64,000 bases of DNA from Tenebrio molitor (Eukaryota > Arthropoda > Insecta > Coleoptera > Tenebrionidae), in the NCBI RefSeq assembly GCF_963966145.1, contig NC_091056.1, positions 2,316,771 to 2,380,770 on the forward strand. Reading direction: 5' to 3'. Below are positions 11,650 to 23,425 of the stretch, in pieces (position 1 is the first letter of the stretch; the number at the start of each line of letters is the position of its first letter). The position numbers and the translations under genes are program-made. The notes beneath the pieces are model-generated. The model had not been told where the DNA came from. It was given only the letters and a program-made list of their open reading frames with translations, and did not search any database.

Positions 11650-12452
11650 CACAAATTACACCGATAAATGAAAACAAAAATGTGTTAAACTTTACATAAC
11701 ACGGTTGAACAACTCTTCCCACACACATCAAACCCTTTTATACATGAATATTTACCAAAAAACGGCAGTTATGAACAAGAAAATGAAAACTAACACACAC
11801 TCCACTATATCGCGCCATGTATATTGCTGACTTCGACGGTCCTCAAGCGATGTTGCCAATTCTACGTCAGCACGGCTATCTCTTACGACGGCTACGATGC
11901 AAGTTAATCTGTTCGACACGATACAAACATCCCATAAAATTGTATATAACTCTGTCTTTGTCACACTCTTGGCATTTGTCGATATGTCCTCTCTTTTAAT
12001 TTGGCGTCTCAAAAACGAACAATGAGTTGTGGCTACCTTATTTATCATGGAGAACCTTAGATGGTGGGTGTAAGCAGCGCTACTCTGGCGCCTAAAGTCG
12101 GAACTACTCGTACGCTTGTTACATACTAGTTTTAATTATTACGGTTTTATCTTGTTCAATATTAGATGATTCTTTATTGAAATTGTATCCAAAACAAATG
12201 TAATTTACATCCATTACATAATCTACAAAATTGAAGCTTGTTATTTCATGTTTTAATAAAGGGTGTTCATTTAATATTCTGGTAGCATCACCTATGGAAA
12301 TCTTTTGCTTTGAAAAACGGATGTCGCAGCGTTAAAATACGACATAACCTCACTAAAAAATAACAGCATGACACGAATTATGATAAAAAAATTAACACAA
12401 TTATAATTCACGCACAAATTAATCAATTTTTTAAATGAGGTGCTGGAAATGT
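11650..12452. other. No gene seen
   Basis: The left part, upstream of the THAP start, should hold the end of P-like copy 2, but I could not identify its terminal repeat. The small open frames at 11,752-12,048 have no motif I recognise. Confidence 0.4.
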
Positions 12453-12662
12453 CTACCTTCTTCTTTTCGTAACAATTTGTGGCACGTTCCTGCTTTCCAA
12501 CATAAAGTTCAGCCTGTTGCGTTGCGATAACTGACGCACTGAAGTGTGGGGAGCATTTTGCATTATTTCTCTTGCAGTTTCAATAACTGCACTAACTGCA
12601 GTAGTGCGTTTTAGCGGCTGACCTGTGGTTTTTACTCCCAAAATTACTGCGCATAAATTCAC
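12453..12662 (-). pseudogene. Possible mariner helix-turn-helix fragment
   Basis: A 69-aa frame has LKRTTAVSAVIETAREIMQN followed by HTSVRQLSQ. This resembles the second helix-turn-helix of mariner-type transposases. No catalytic residues follow and no inverted repeats were found. A chance frame is possible. Confidence 0.35.
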
Positions 12663-13311
12663 CTTTTGGGGCCATCGTGTGTATGTTTTTTGAAAAAAAA
12701 AAAAACACAGAACCTGTAGAAAATTAAGTAAGCTGCAAGTGTGCGAAAAATCATTTTGAAATTAGCAGTAGCAGAACCAGTAGCAATAAAGTTTACACCC
12801 AGTAAATCCCTGGTTCATCGATAAAAAAATCACTGTATAATAAAAAAAAAACAGAAATTGTAGAGTCTATGCCGTGTTTGAAAACGTATTTGTGGATTCA
12901 AAACAGATCTTTATTTATAGCTTTTATATTTAATACAACTTTTTTTATTAATGTCATAACAAACTGTAGTTACTCAGGCAACTTGATGGGAGTTTGCATA
13001 TTTCCAACGGAATGGCACTAATAAAATAATTGCAAAATTTAAAAACAATACTAAGAAGTCATTCTTTGGTAATAGATTGCTTACAGGTAAATTTTAATAA
13101 TTAAAAGAAAAACAATGAAAAATCCCCCTAACACTAAGATGTACCAGTCATTTTATAAAATTGAAGAAAACTATACTTAATATTTAGTTATCTAATAAAA
13201 TACAAATATTAAAAATTAAAAACATAATATGTACATACTAAAAGTCTTTCTTTGGCAATAAATTGCTTTATATTATTATTCACTGTGATTATCTTACTTT
13301 TTCTTACTTAC
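12663..13311. other. No gene seen
   Basis: Very AT-rich sequence with homopolymer runs. Nothing coding or clearly repeated. Confidence 0.45.
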
Positions 13312-14010
13312 TTACCTCTCTTGTAATTCAAGTTTCTTTATGTAATATTCTCTCTTTATGGTGTTATGTTCTCTAATTTCAAATACTAATGGCTCTGTAG
13401 CATTGATAGCATGATCGGGCCGTTGTGTTGAAAATTTTCTTTTTATGCCCTGTTTTGGGATTGTTGAATTGACTAGATCCTGATTATCATCCATCACCTG
13501 CGTATAGGGTGAAGAATAAGAGTGATCAGTGCTGGTTGAAGCTTGATTAGTGTTTTCCAACACAAAATCACTAATTTCCCTTTAGTATATTAATCGGTTG
13601 TTTGAAATCCAACTCATTATTTCGATGTAAAAAATTAATTACAAGTGATTCTTCTGTATTTGGATGCCCTTCAATTGGCACTTGTCCCAATAAAATGGTA
13701 ACAGTATCCTCAAAAGCGTTTAGCTTTTGAGAAGACTCCTCTCCGCCTCCGGTTTGTCTCCGATGCTTATTAATAGCACTTTTTTTTTGCTTCGCTCGAC
13801 TGCACTGGTGTTGCCGTGTCTAACGAATGAGTGATATTTTATATAAATTTGTTATATTTTCTTAGAAACCATACCTTTCTCCAGAACTTCCAATTCTTTT
13901 TCCCTCCTTTCAACTGATATAATTGTTTCATTTGCCTTTTCGCAATTCCAGAAGCATGGTCATAAATTCAACCAATACAGCCTTTTGTTCTTCGGAAATG
14001 TTGCCGACCG
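13312..14010 (-). pseudogene. Myb/SANT-like accessory protein fragment (Harbinger type)
   Basis: Reading down the minus strand from about 14,000, shifted frames give ISEEQKAVLVEFM, QMKQLYQLKGGKKNWKFWRK, then TGGGEESSQKLNAFEDTVTI and VPIEGHPNTEES. These are the usual order of a NAIF1-like Myb/SANT domain and its TGGG linker. A stop follows at about 13,565, then an 83-aa frame ends in IKREYYIKKLELQER, the coiled-coil end common in these proteins. Harbinger transposons pair such a protein with the transposase. Several frameshifts make it non-functional. Confidence 0.55.
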
Positions 14011-14372
14011 TTTTAGTGCCCACTGTTGTTTATTATTATTATTCAATAAACTTTATTAATCCCTTAACATTTCAATTTATTACTGACGTGGTCTGGCGTT
14101 ATGGCGTCTGTGTTTCTGACTGTGTTATGGCGTTTTCGTGGAGTGTGTGTAGGGAAATTAGGGAATATTTCATAACAGTTGATTTTTGTGTATGTATTAT
14201 GTTAACAACACTGGATATTTTGCATCGTTGCCATACTTTGCCATTGAACTAAGATTTCGCATACGCAGCCAGTTACGATTCGAATGAGATGCAATTTCTT
14301 ACATGTATTATACATATTCTATTCGATCATTTACGAGTGAATTCGAGAATCGCAGCCCAGATGTGTTAAAAC
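14011..14372. other. No gene seen
   Basis: Flank of the hAT insertion. A 109-aa plus-strand frame (13,923-14,252) shows no motif and overlaps the pseudogene's other strand. Confidence 0.4.
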
Positions 14373-14975
14373 CAGGCCCGGACTGGCCACAGGGCAGATC
14401 GGGCAAATGTCCGATGGGCCGGATGCCCGGTGGGCCGGCCGCCGGTCTGACTCGATCGATCGGCCATTGATTTTTTTGCTATTTAAAAAAAATAAGGAAG
14501 AAAGGAATTTCCGCGGATATTTCCAAGCCAGATGATCGACTCAAATTACGGAAAGCAGAAAAATTCCTGCCAGTCGAACGTGCAGATTTGTTATCATGTA
14601 AACAGTATGATACGAATTCTTTAGCGGTGCGAATATTTCCGCGGTGGTCTGGGCGTGAGGGATCCTTTAGTCTTTTTAGTTTTGAGCCGCCTCGCCGGTA
14701 CGTTCTAGAAGCTTTCTTGGTTTTTTGTTTTGCTATAGTGTAGACACAAAAAAAAATAGTGTTATATTATAAACTTTAAAAAGACATCGTTCCGTGTGCG
14801 CACAACAACTAAGTGAGTGAGTATCCTACATTTATCTACTAGTATGTTTATCAAAGCGACAAAGCGTTATTTTCTTTTGAATAAATTAATATAGTTCACA
14901 ACACACACCATGAATACATAAATACTTTTTTTGTTTAAGGGACTTGTATCTATCTAGTGACTAGTGAGTTGAATA

Positions 14976-16036
14976 ATGAACAACAAAAAAAAGCGCAAAC
15001 GGGGGGCAGAGAAAATCAGATTAAAGAAACAAAAACTTTTGGAAGCCAGTGGTCAAAAATGTGTCAAGTTGACAAGTGTTTTCAAGTGTTCGTCGTCTTC
15101 GTCTACATCTACATCTGATGCAGTGGCGGAGATGGTAACTGAAGTAATTAATATTAACAGTTTGTCTCAAGATCAAGAACTGTCATGTACTGGGCAACAG
15201 TTACATGATCATATTGAAATTGAACAAGAGAATGTGAACACACACCATGCGCATACCCCTGCCCTTGATCCTCCTCATCCTTCTGCAAGCGATCAACAAA
15301 CTGAACAAGATGACAGCCATTTAGATTTAGATGTTTCGTTTGATTATTTTAAGCATCCTAAAAAAGGACAACTCGATTTTTTTTTTAAATATCATCCAAA
15401 GCAAGACATTAGTGATCCTGTGTTACAAAGGGCCTTATATCGCAAAGATGGGTCCAAACGCAAGTGGCTGACCTATAGTGAGGAACAAGGTGCCCTGACA
15501 TACGCAATAATAAACTTCAATCTGGTGAACTGGATGAGTTAAGTAGACACTTGTTAAAATTTGATAAAACAGCTACAGGTGAAAATTTGCGGACTGAATT
15601 GAAAAATTTAGCATTGCATTGGGATAAACTTAAAACTACTGAGTTAGAACATTATAAAATCTTAATAGAAGGAAATAATACTGAAGGTAATGACGAAATG
15701 TCTTTAGAAAACCAAGAAGAAGAAATGTTTGCGCAGTTTGCTGCTTCAAAATTTTGCATAGATTCAACCTGTTGACCAATGCCTACACTTTAATTGGACT
15801 AGCATTCAAATTTCTGCTTACGTTATCATTGAGTCAAGTTGCTTGTGAAAAATCCTTTTCTACCCTAAAAAATATAAAAAATCGCATGAGGAGCACCTTA
15901 TCTTCCGATTACATACTTAAATTCTTTCATGTTAATGGCGGTAGAAAAGGATCTGTTGATGAATTTAGATTGCGACGAAATTATTGATAAAGTAGCTGAA
16001 AGCAGTGAACTTCTTCAGAAGTCATTGACTAACTAA
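14976..16036 (+). pseudogene. hAT transposase with TTF-type start, internally deleted
   Basis: ATG 14,976 follows AATA and opens a lysine-rich leader and a 188-aa frame. Near its end KKGQLDFFFKYHPKQ and DPVLQRALYRKDGSKRKW match the start of the TTF-type zinc finger of ZMYM/hAT proteins. At about 15,500 the finger and nearly all of the catalytic domain are missing; the frame shifts straight to NKLQSGELDELSRHLLKFDK. A second shift near 15,750 leads to LTLSLSQVACEKSFSTLKNI and KNRMRSTLSSDY, the dimerisation domain, and a third near 15,930 to the end at LLQKSLTN. A normal protein of this family is about 600-800 aa; this copy keeps roughly half. Confidence 0.8.
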
Positions 16037-16544
16037 CTTGAATTATTAAAAATGACAGTAAATATGATAGACTACGTCCACTGATAGAATGCATTTTTTT
16101 AAATATCCTTAGATAACAAAATCCCCAAACCATAACATTAAAAATATTAAGAAAGTATCATAGATTGTGTTGGTAATATCTTGAAGTATTCGCGCCATTG
16201 ATTCTCATTGGTTGTTATGAAACCCACGCGAAAAATAAATTATATGACATTTCAAATTTGAAATTGTCAGTTCTGTCAAAGCGGTTTAAGCATTTAGATT
16301 TGCGATTTTTCATCTTTAGAGCTTTGTTTCGCGATTCTCTGGTTTTAAAAGTTATTAGTTTTGACCGTGTTGCTGTTTTGATCTGTTCCGTTGCGATTTT
16401 TTGTTTATTTTTTTTAATTTGTGAAGTGAGTTGCTGCCTCAAAAATCTAATTACATACAAACATCGAAAATGATACAGAGGTAATTTTTGTTCATGCAAG
16501 AAATAGGAGTGCATATTAAATAATCTCTTGCTTGTGTTTAGCCA

Positions 16545-16595
16545 TTTCCGAAAAAAGCTGGATATTTTAATTTCATTAGCCAGCTTTTTCGGAAA
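16545..16595. repeat. Hairpin near the 3' end of the hAT element
   Basis: TTTCCGAAAAAAGCTGG (16,545-16,561) pairs with CCAGCTTTTTCGGAAA (16,580-16,595) with a loop of about 18. It lies within the hAT element and may be a subterminal structure or a small nested MITE. Confidence 0.6.
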
Positions 16596-17000
16596 TTCGA
16601 AAATGTATTGTGGGTTGCATTTTTTATTCCGTCGGGCACATTATTACTCGTGAAATACCCTGTATTAATAAAACGTAATACATATATTACTCCTACTGTA
16701 CTGAAGTTTTCTTTCGTCTTTCGTCTTTCCGTCTATAAGTGCAAACATGCAGAATAATAATAAAACATCACGTGTAAACCTGCTCTTTCCATTTTTTAAA
16801 ATTTCGCGCCGGATCTATTTGTTGTAGCGTAGAGTGAACATTTTTAGTAACATTTATGTCAAACAATCTATGAGTGGACAGGGTTTACAAAATTTACATT
16901 TTTTGTAGTTATTTTGTTGCTTTCTTGTGGAGATTCAGAGGGCCGATTGTCTATAAAATGCCCGGGCCGGTTTCAGGTCCCAGTCCGGGCCTGGTTAAAA

Positions 17001-17081
17001 CCACGACCTTCTAAATAGTCGAGACTTTTGGCTTTCTTATAGCAGCCAAGCCAAGAGTCTCGACTATTTAGAAGGCCGTGG
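17001..17081. repeat. 35-bp arm hairpin next to the hAT insertion
   Basis: CCACGACCTTCTAAATAGTC and the following 15 bases pair with 17,047-17,081 with only two mismatches; the loop is about 11 nt. It sits directly at the right TSD of the hAT. It may be a tiny palindromic MITE. I see nothing to support a microRNA function. Confidence 0.72.
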
Positions 17082-17690
17082 TATACACCATTCACGATGT
17101 TTTGGCATAAGGGGAGGTTATGATTTCATTTTTTAACGTTGGATTTCTGTCACCTCTGCTGTCACTTTTTACCACCGGCCCCTGGAGCGGTCGAACTGTC
17201 GACTCCATCTTCGGGGCTGTCGAGATTTGTTGACCGATGCCGTTTTAACACCGGGGTTGCAAATGCATCCCGTCGTTTCGTAAACCAGCCGGTTTACCCG
17301 GACCGTCAAGCTGTCTTTTGTCCAAGGGAGAGGAGCACGAAAAGAAAACAATCTTCTCGTTTCAGGTCAGGTAAAGAAGTGCCTTGACTGCCGTGCCGTT
17401 TGCGGCCGGCGTCGGCTATTTTTAGAAAGTTGGACCAAATGCGGCAAAAGAACGAGGGGGAGTGGTTTTAGACCACCCAAGCGGCCCACGGGTAACACAC
17501 TAAAATGCCTGACATGCGGACCTACCAAAATGAACGTAACATGTTGCCGAATTTTCCGTAATCATAATTAAGCAACTTTAAAACGTATTGATGATGTTTG
17601 TATTAGACTGCAGAACATATATTGACTAAGTTACGATGAAGTCAAGTCCTTTTTTGTGTAAATTGAATTGTATTGAATTGAATTGTATGT
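17082..17690 (+). other. GC-rich fragment ending in an AATTG-repeat tail
   Basis: The 17,139-17,560 part is much richer in GC than its surroundings but no frame gives a motif I recognise; the 82-aa frame is not convincing. The stretch ends in AATTGAATTGTATTGAATTG just before the solo LTR. A GC-rich body and a short repeat tail suggest the 3' end of a LINE. Unclassified. Confidence 0.3.
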
Positions 17691-18853
17691 TGTCATGAAA
17701 ACCTCAAGAGCCGCATCGGTAAAGAGCCCGGCCTGACTAGACCCACTATTCGGAGGTTCGAAATTCGGTTTTTCAGGACCGCCACGGATTTTCAACTCTA
17801 CCAACCCGCAGCGGTGCGACTAACCTAAATCCGAAGATTAGGGATCATCGGAAACACAAATTCACCAGAACCTTCTCCAATTTATTAACAAATAACAAAA
17901 TAAACACACTAAGCTAAACGAACAAGTACAAGTTTCAAACAGAACAATGCGTAATTCCTTTGGCCGAAGCTCGTCTACAATTACTCCTGGTCGGGAGTGA
18001 TCCGCAGGTACGCTACAATAATACAATGCCAACCGGACCAAGGGTACAATTGACTTAACGACTACGTCCGGGGCTTACATCTAAATTCAAGGGGGTGAGG
18101 GGGAATTGAATGGGAGTAATAATGGGGGAACAACGATCTGACTGTGTCTGCGATGTGAAGTCGTCGATCGGCGGGGCACGGCGGTTCAAGGTCGAACCTT
18201 CTCGAGGTGGTCGGCGTGCTACGTCAGGGACGGCGAGGGGTTCCCAGGCGGGGCTCCAGAATCCAGAATCGGGTGAAGCAAGGGGCCTCCGCAGTCAGTG
18301 ATGCGATGGCATCGACGGGGGAAAAAGAGGACAAAAGAAGAAGGCCTGCAAGTCGAATCCGCGTCACAACGGGAAACTGGCTTAGTGCAGCAAACTCGGC
18401 AACTATCTTTACCTCAGGTGGTGGTCGGCTTTCGTGCGGTGGTGTTGGGCGTGGTGGTATCTTCCCTATTCGACTCGAGGTCGCGTGCTCAAACTTCGCA
18501 AGGTTGCAAAATAACACAATTTTCGCCCAAGCGGCACAATGGAGGTTCACTGGTGACCTAATCCGACGTTACGATCGTCGATGGAACCAACCGGGCAAGA
18601 TTGCGGTTGCAAAACCCAAATTGCCACCAGGACCGACAAGACACACACACTTACTTCCAGACCAGCAGAACCACAAGTGACATGGCCGCCCTTCCGCCCA
18701 TGATGCTCGACGGTTCGACCCAAAACGGAAAGGAGATCGGTCTTCCCGGATCGGGGCACATCGAGGAGGTTTGTGGTTATGGGACCATGCGATGTAAACA
18801 AAACAAGATAACCTCAAACGGCACCGACGAGGGGGCGGAAACGACACGTTACA
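17691..18853. mobile_element. Probable solo LTR (Ty3/gypsy type), 1163 bp, TSD ATGT
   Basis: A GC-rich block starts TGTCATGAAAACC and ends CGACACGTTACA. ATGT stands on both sides (17,687-17,690 and 18,854-18,857). TG...CA ends and a 4-bp duplication fit a long terminal repeat of Ty3/gypsy type; no internal domain is attached. Poly(A) signals occur on both strands near 17,880-17,905, so orientation is unsure. On the minus strand it would start TGTAACG, as the LTRs at 32.8 kb (minus) and 56.3 kb (plus) do. The open frames inside (18,110-18,915) I regard as products of high GC. Confidence 0.68.
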
Positions 18854-18857
18854 ATGT

Positions 18858-19206
18858 AAGGACAAGACAAATAGCACGGATAGTGAAGGAAAAAACAACA
18901 ATCCAATTGAAGTAGCACGTGGGTTTTGTAAGACCTGTTATAACTTCGCGACCCTCGTCTGAGGACAGAGTTGTGAATAGAGATTGCAATCCAGCAGCGT
19001 TTTAAATCCAGCTGAATTTTTGCTGTACCAACATCATTCCAGCTGGATCCAGCGCGGATGCAGCCATATATTGATATAATGATTTTTTCAAGAAATGAAA
19101 CGATTTTTTTTAAATACTTCAGAAACTTTAATTATTTAGAATGGTCACCACAAATCAGTAAAACTTCTTACTCAATAGGTAGTACCTAAACTTAACCTTG
19201 GGATGG
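18858..19206. other. No gene seen
   Basis: Contains two or three partial repeats of a CCAGC-rich motif near 18,990-19,065. Nothing else. Confidence 0.45.
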
Positions 19207-19276
19207 GTATTTTACAGCGCGAAAACACTCGCACTCGCCTTCGCCTCGTGTCTGTTTAGTTTGAATGCTGTAAAAT
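19207..19276. repeat. Small foldback
   Basis: TATTTTACAGC and GCTGTAAAATA face each other across about 50 bases. It may be a short MITE. No TSD was seen. Confidence 0.45.
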
Positions 19277-19281
19277 AATTA

Positions 19282-19441
19282 GGCCCAGTTGCATAAAGCT
19301 TACTTAACATCGTGTCAGCTAACAAGGCGTCAAGTCAGAAATCCGTCCATTTCAAATTCAGTGTTAAATATCCCCCAATCAGATCGCTTGACAGTATGTT
19401 AACTTTAACAACGAGTTGACATCGCTTTATACAACCGGGCC
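19282..19441. mobile_element. Harbinger-type MITE, TSD TTA
   Basis: A 160-bp unit starts GGCCCAGTTGCATAAAGC and ends with the complement of GGCCCGGTTGTATAAAGC. TTA flanks it on both sides (19,279-19,281; 19,442-19,444). A 3-bp TTA duplication and GGSCC ends are typical of PIF/Harbinger non-autonomous elements. Confidence 0.75.
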
Positions 19442-19455
19442 TTAGACTTTTTCGG

Positions 19456-19526
19456 CTGACCAAATGTTTTATTTTGCACTTTTGCAGATTTTAATCAAAT
19501 GACAAATGTCAAACTTTTTGACATAC
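19456..19526 (-). repeat. Dispersed repeat, copy 2
   Basis: Inverted copy of the segment at 492-566; the two share CAGCTCT, GTCAAAAAGTTTGACA and ATCTGCAAAA. The copies differ by small substitutions and an insertion. Confidence 0.5.
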
Positions 19527-19535
19527 AGAGCTGAA

Positions 19536-19815
19536 AATTTTGAAAGTGTAATTAATTCCGCAAAGGAAATTGCAGACATATTAGATGTAGATCAAGTTTT
19601 TTCAAAAATTCCAAAGAAAAAAAATTGATTATGAGGCGAATGCTGATCAAATAAATAACCCAAGAAATAATTGAAAAAAAAATAAAGTCTGCACAAACGC
19701 CGCTCATAAGCAGCCGGTATTTTCTTGCACGTAATGTCTATGAAGGCTTTCTCGATGCAAACTTTTACATTATAGAAACGTTCAAGCATGCTGAGCAGAC
19801 TGTTCCATCATAGCG
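19536..19815 (+). pseudogene. Possible hAT fragment
   Basis: The plus strand near 19,536 reads ESVINSAKEIADILDVDQVF, then KKKIDYEAN and, in another frame, RYFLARNVYEGFLDANFY. The first part resembles a central helix of TTF-type hAT transposases. The opposite strand also offers a hAT-like string (MLERFYNVKVCIEKAF), so strand and identity are uncertain. Confidence 0.3.
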
Positions 19816-19928
19816 CGGCGGTCAAGAATCAAACTCATTTCTTTGCTCTTCGCCCCCTTTACCTATTTTTGCAAAAACAAAATTAATCAAATCCTGCTGT
19901 ATTTAAATTGTGCTCATTTAAATCTACG

Positions 19929-22285
19929 TGCACACGTTTAAAAAGTGTAACGCGAAGGGTACTAAACTAGGAACGTTTTTTCCAATTACATTTTTTGGTT
20001 CAATTGCATTCATTAGTTTTAAACAATTATTTTTAAATGGAAACCTTAAATTAATCTGGTCAAGTAATTCTTGATCGAATCGTAAACATGACAACCGAAA
20101 TTTAAGTAACTCACCCGCAGGGATGTCTTTTCGTGTACAAAAAAATGAATGCTGTCAAAGAACCTCCTAGGTATACCGGGTGGGGCATCGTATACGCGCA
20201 CGCGAGAAATCGCGACTTCTAATTAAATAAAATTGTCGAAATTTTTCAGACTTACCTGGCTATTGGTAAGGTACATTTCATAATTTTTTGATAATTTTTC
20301 ACTTACAAACAAAGCCAAAAAAAATTAAAATGTAAATTTCAACCAAAAAGTCAAATTCTGATTTTTATACTAACCTACCCAGATTCACTTCCTATAATTA
20401 TTTACGAAATCTACGGAAAAAAATACCAATTAGATTTTGAATTAAACGCAGTTTTACATTTCAACTTTCAAAATCATTTTTATTTATGACCTGCTACTTG
20501 TGCTGTCGTAAATTTAGGTGACAATGGAAACTGTCAATTTTATGGCAAAAAGGTTTAAAACGGTCGGCTATACCTTTGTTGGGAAATTATACCATTGTGC
20601 CGTAAATCACCCGTCTGGTTTACGTTTAAATAAAAAAGCGAATTATTTAGCTAACCAAGTCAAAATTTGTAATTGTGCCACCAGGGTTTGATGGGCTAGC
20701 AGATACAGATTCATTTAGTGTAAAAACTTTATAGGTAAATTAACAATTAATTTCAGAAAACTAATAAAACTGTTACGGCCTTATTTATTAACAAAAATTG
20801 TTTTTTAAATTCTCAAATATACCTTATCAATAATTAGTCAGGTATATAAAATTTTAATTAGAAGTCGCGATTTCTCGCGTGTGCGTATACGATGCCCCAC
20901 CCGGTATATCTTCTACCAAACGAATATTATGAGGATTTTTATAATCAATATTAGAAAGAGGTAATGTTTTTTGTAAATATTCTTTTTTGGTAAACATTTC
21001 AAGTATAGTTTTATAAACGTACTCAACTCGAATATAAGATGTGAATTTTTGGTGTCTTCAATTGCATTTCCTTATTAAGATCCGTCAGGTACGGTAAAAT
21101 AAAATCTAAAAACTGAAGGTATAATTTACTAAAAACATCGTGCATTCTATTAAAAATAATTTCAGCTGCCTCATTTTTATTATTGGCATTTACTTCAGAA
21201 GTAAAGAATAATTTTAACACCTCCCATTGCTCAAGAATACGTTTTACCACTGCTTGTAAAGACAGCCATCGAGTCTGGCAAGGATGTAATATTTTTTGCG
21301 ATTTTAAATCACAGAACTGTTGAAATTCCTTCAATTAACTAGCCTTTTTTGCGCTATACTGAAAAGATTTAAACATTTCTCTCACCAAATTTTCTATGCT
21401 ATCAGGAAGCTTCTTGCAAGCATATGAAGTACACAGCACAAAGGAATGGAAAATACATTTGAACACAAACAATTCTGGAACATCATTTTTAAGTAATGTA
21501 CTAACAGATGGCCGCTCCCACATCATGACGTTTGGCTCCATCAGCCGCAAACATTGAATATTATTTATTATAAAGAAACTTTTAATTAAAGTATAGATCA
21601 TTTTAGATTTACCGTCACTTACTGGAATTTGAGTTAAAAAGGCATCTCTTGTTACATAATTGACTTTAAAACGAGCTATCAAAGCTAAAATAAATGTTTT
21701 GTTGTACTTTTGTCGGCAGTCTCGTCAATCACTAGAGAAAACTTTTGTTGTCTTAACAAACTAAATAATTTCTCTTCATTAAATGCTCCCATTACATTTT
21801 TCACTAAATCAGTACATTTAGTTTTTCAGCAATGAATGCCTTGAGCAACTTTGTTTAGTGGGCATATATTTTTAATCAAGTTCACTAAATGGTTAGCAAT
21901 GTTGAAAGATAAGTTGTGTTGAACAATAAACCCTGCAATGTGAAGTTCCGCTTCTTTAATTTTGGCTTCTACGTGATTTTTTATCATTGAATGAGTCCAA
22001 TATTGTTTGCTGTCGTTTAATAGATAAAGCATTTCTTGTTTGTTTTGTCGTAAGTTCATGGCGTTTTATTTCCGTTACTCCACCGTGATAGTCACCTCTG
22101 CAGCATTTGCAATAGAAATGGGTCTTGTCCTTGTTGCTTTTGGCTAACCATGGATGTTCTTTTTCCCAGTCAGAATTATACTTTTGGGAATAACTTTTTT
22201 TGGCAATTTTTCGGGATTTGCTTGACGTTGATGATGGTGTTTGAACATCGCCATCTGTAGCTATACTACTACTATCATCAGACAT
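19929..22285 (-). pseudogene. hAT transposase with N-terminal zinc finger, split by a MITE
   Basis: ATG 22,285 opens a serine-rich leader and a BED-like finger with CKCC and a histidine in EIKRH. A frameshift near 22,060 leads to NIANHLVNLIKNICP. Further pieces carry KFSLVIDETADKS (catalytic region), PNVMMWERPSV, and after a TAG at about 21,335 LHPCQTRWLSLQAVVKRILE, a clear hAT signature. The gene continues to KNPHNIRLVEDI, is cut by a 729-bp MITE at 20,176-20,904, and resumes with AGELLKFRLSCLRFDQELLD and FPFKNNCLKLMN down to a TAG near 19,930. At least three frameshifts and several stops are present. The dimerisation domain was not found. Confidence 0.77.
20176..20904. mobile_element. Tc1/mariner-type MITE with 51-bp inverted repeats
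   Basis: The ends start CCGGGTGGGGCATCGTATAC and match in inverse orientation over about 51 bases with one mismatch. TA flanks both sides. It interrupts the hAT pseudogene, whose reading resumes on the far side, so the MITE came later. No transposase remains inside. Confidence 0.87.
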
Positions 22286-22289
22286 TGCC

Positions 22290-23097
22290 TAACAAATACA
22301 ATAAATGGATAAATAAATAAAGTATTATTAATAACTGTACCTTGATGCAAAAAACAGACAGACAAACAAGCCGTTAGACGGTTGACAGCAAAGCGTTTTG
22401 TGTTCTTACTGTTCTTCAAGCAGAAAGCAGAGAAGCAGACTAAGCAGAGCCTCTGCTACAACGCGGCCTTTGACAACTGACAGTTCTGTGACTGACAGCA
22501 GTGACAGCGCCGCAGGAGGTACCAATCTAAACATAATAAATCGTAGTTTTTTATAATTTCTAATAAATACCATTCAACATACTGATCGACTCATATTTTA
22601 AAAAATCCGTAGATTTTGTACGAAAATCCTAAAACCCGAGATGGGGACGAAAATCCGTAGGGTTGACAACACTGACTGTACTACTGAAAAACTAACTTGA
22701 GCAGTGAGGGTAACCTTTCAGGCTGCCAATTCTCTCATCACATGATGCAAAATCCCTACATTTCCCTACATATACTTTAAATTTTCCCGCCTTTTTTCCG
22801 CTTAAAATTAAAACACTAACTCTTTATAAAATATTTTAATAATTTCAAAAACATTTATCAAGCCGAACACGGAAAATGGTCGATCACTTTAGTAAATTGT
22901 TCTTTATTGTCATCGTGACACACAAACAAAAATTAAATACATTTTGAAATATATTTTCACTGTCACAGGTTGCGTCAAGAGATTGATACCACTGCCCCAT
23001 TTTCCTTGTCCAGCATAGTACAAAACAAAATAATAATTCTGGATATAAAAATTTCACTGAAATAAAATTCTAAAACAGAACAAGAAGATTTAAAATT
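22290..23097. other. No gene seen
   Basis: A stretch with short repeats of AGCAGA and CCGTAGATTTT-like motifs (22,420-22,690). It may contain untranslated ends of the neighbouring hAT elements, but nothing could be assigned. Confidence 0.4.
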
Positions 23098-23425
23098 AAT
23101 GTTTATGATCATACAATGCATTATACTTCATGTCTCTCATCATGTCTGCATTGCACTCAAATTTTGTACAATCCAATTCTTTACTCTGTAAATACGATCG
23201 AATTATACAAATGGAATTTAAAACTTCATGAGACAGTCGGTTTCGCTTTTTTGTTCTAACACCACAAACTATCGAAAATATACGTTCACTGTCAGCATTT
23301 GCATACTTAGCTAAAAGAGATAAATGTGAAAAAACCAGTACATTCTCGAATTTTTTTTGCTTGGAAATTTGACACCAAAGTCTCCAACATCTTTTTCTTT
23401 GCCTGTTTCAGGCACTGTTTAAAAT
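23098..23425 (-). pseudogene. hAT C-terminal dimerisation domain fragment
   Basis: The minus strand from about 23,332 reads LLAKYANADSERIFSIVCGV then RTKKRNRLSHEVLNSICIIR and stays open to a TAA near 23,098. This is the C-terminal dimerisation block of a hAT transposase. A diverged stretch upstream (about 23,425-23,345, FGVKFPSKKNSRM) may be the preceding linker. The rest has been lost to the LINE at 23.5 kb. Confidence 0.72.

Larger units (their letters stand above)
14373..16993 (+). mobile_element. hAT element with intact ends and 8-bp TSD
   Basis: The element begins CAGGCCCGGACTGG and ends with the complement of CAGGCCCGGACTG. GTTAAAAC precedes it at 14,365-14,372 and follows it at 16,994-17,001, a perfect 8-bp duplication as hAT elements make. 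Length is 2621 bp. Both ends are GC-rich with further short motifs in common (GGGCCGG). The transposase inside is internally deleted, so the copy could move only if another source supplied the enzyme. Confidence 0.9.

Noticed and set aside
16198..16514. Open frames on both strands in the 3' part of the hAT
   Set aside because: Hydrophobic low-complexity strings without homology that I recognise; probably the untranslated end of the element.
17001..17081. Candidate microRNA precursor
   Set aside because: The near-perfect 35-bp pairing fits a palindromic MITE better; no conserved mature sequence can be recognised.
17139..18915. Several long overlapping open frames in a GC-rich zone
   Set aside because: They appear on both strands in all frames, show no motif and lie mostly inside the block with LTR-like ends; they reflect base composition.
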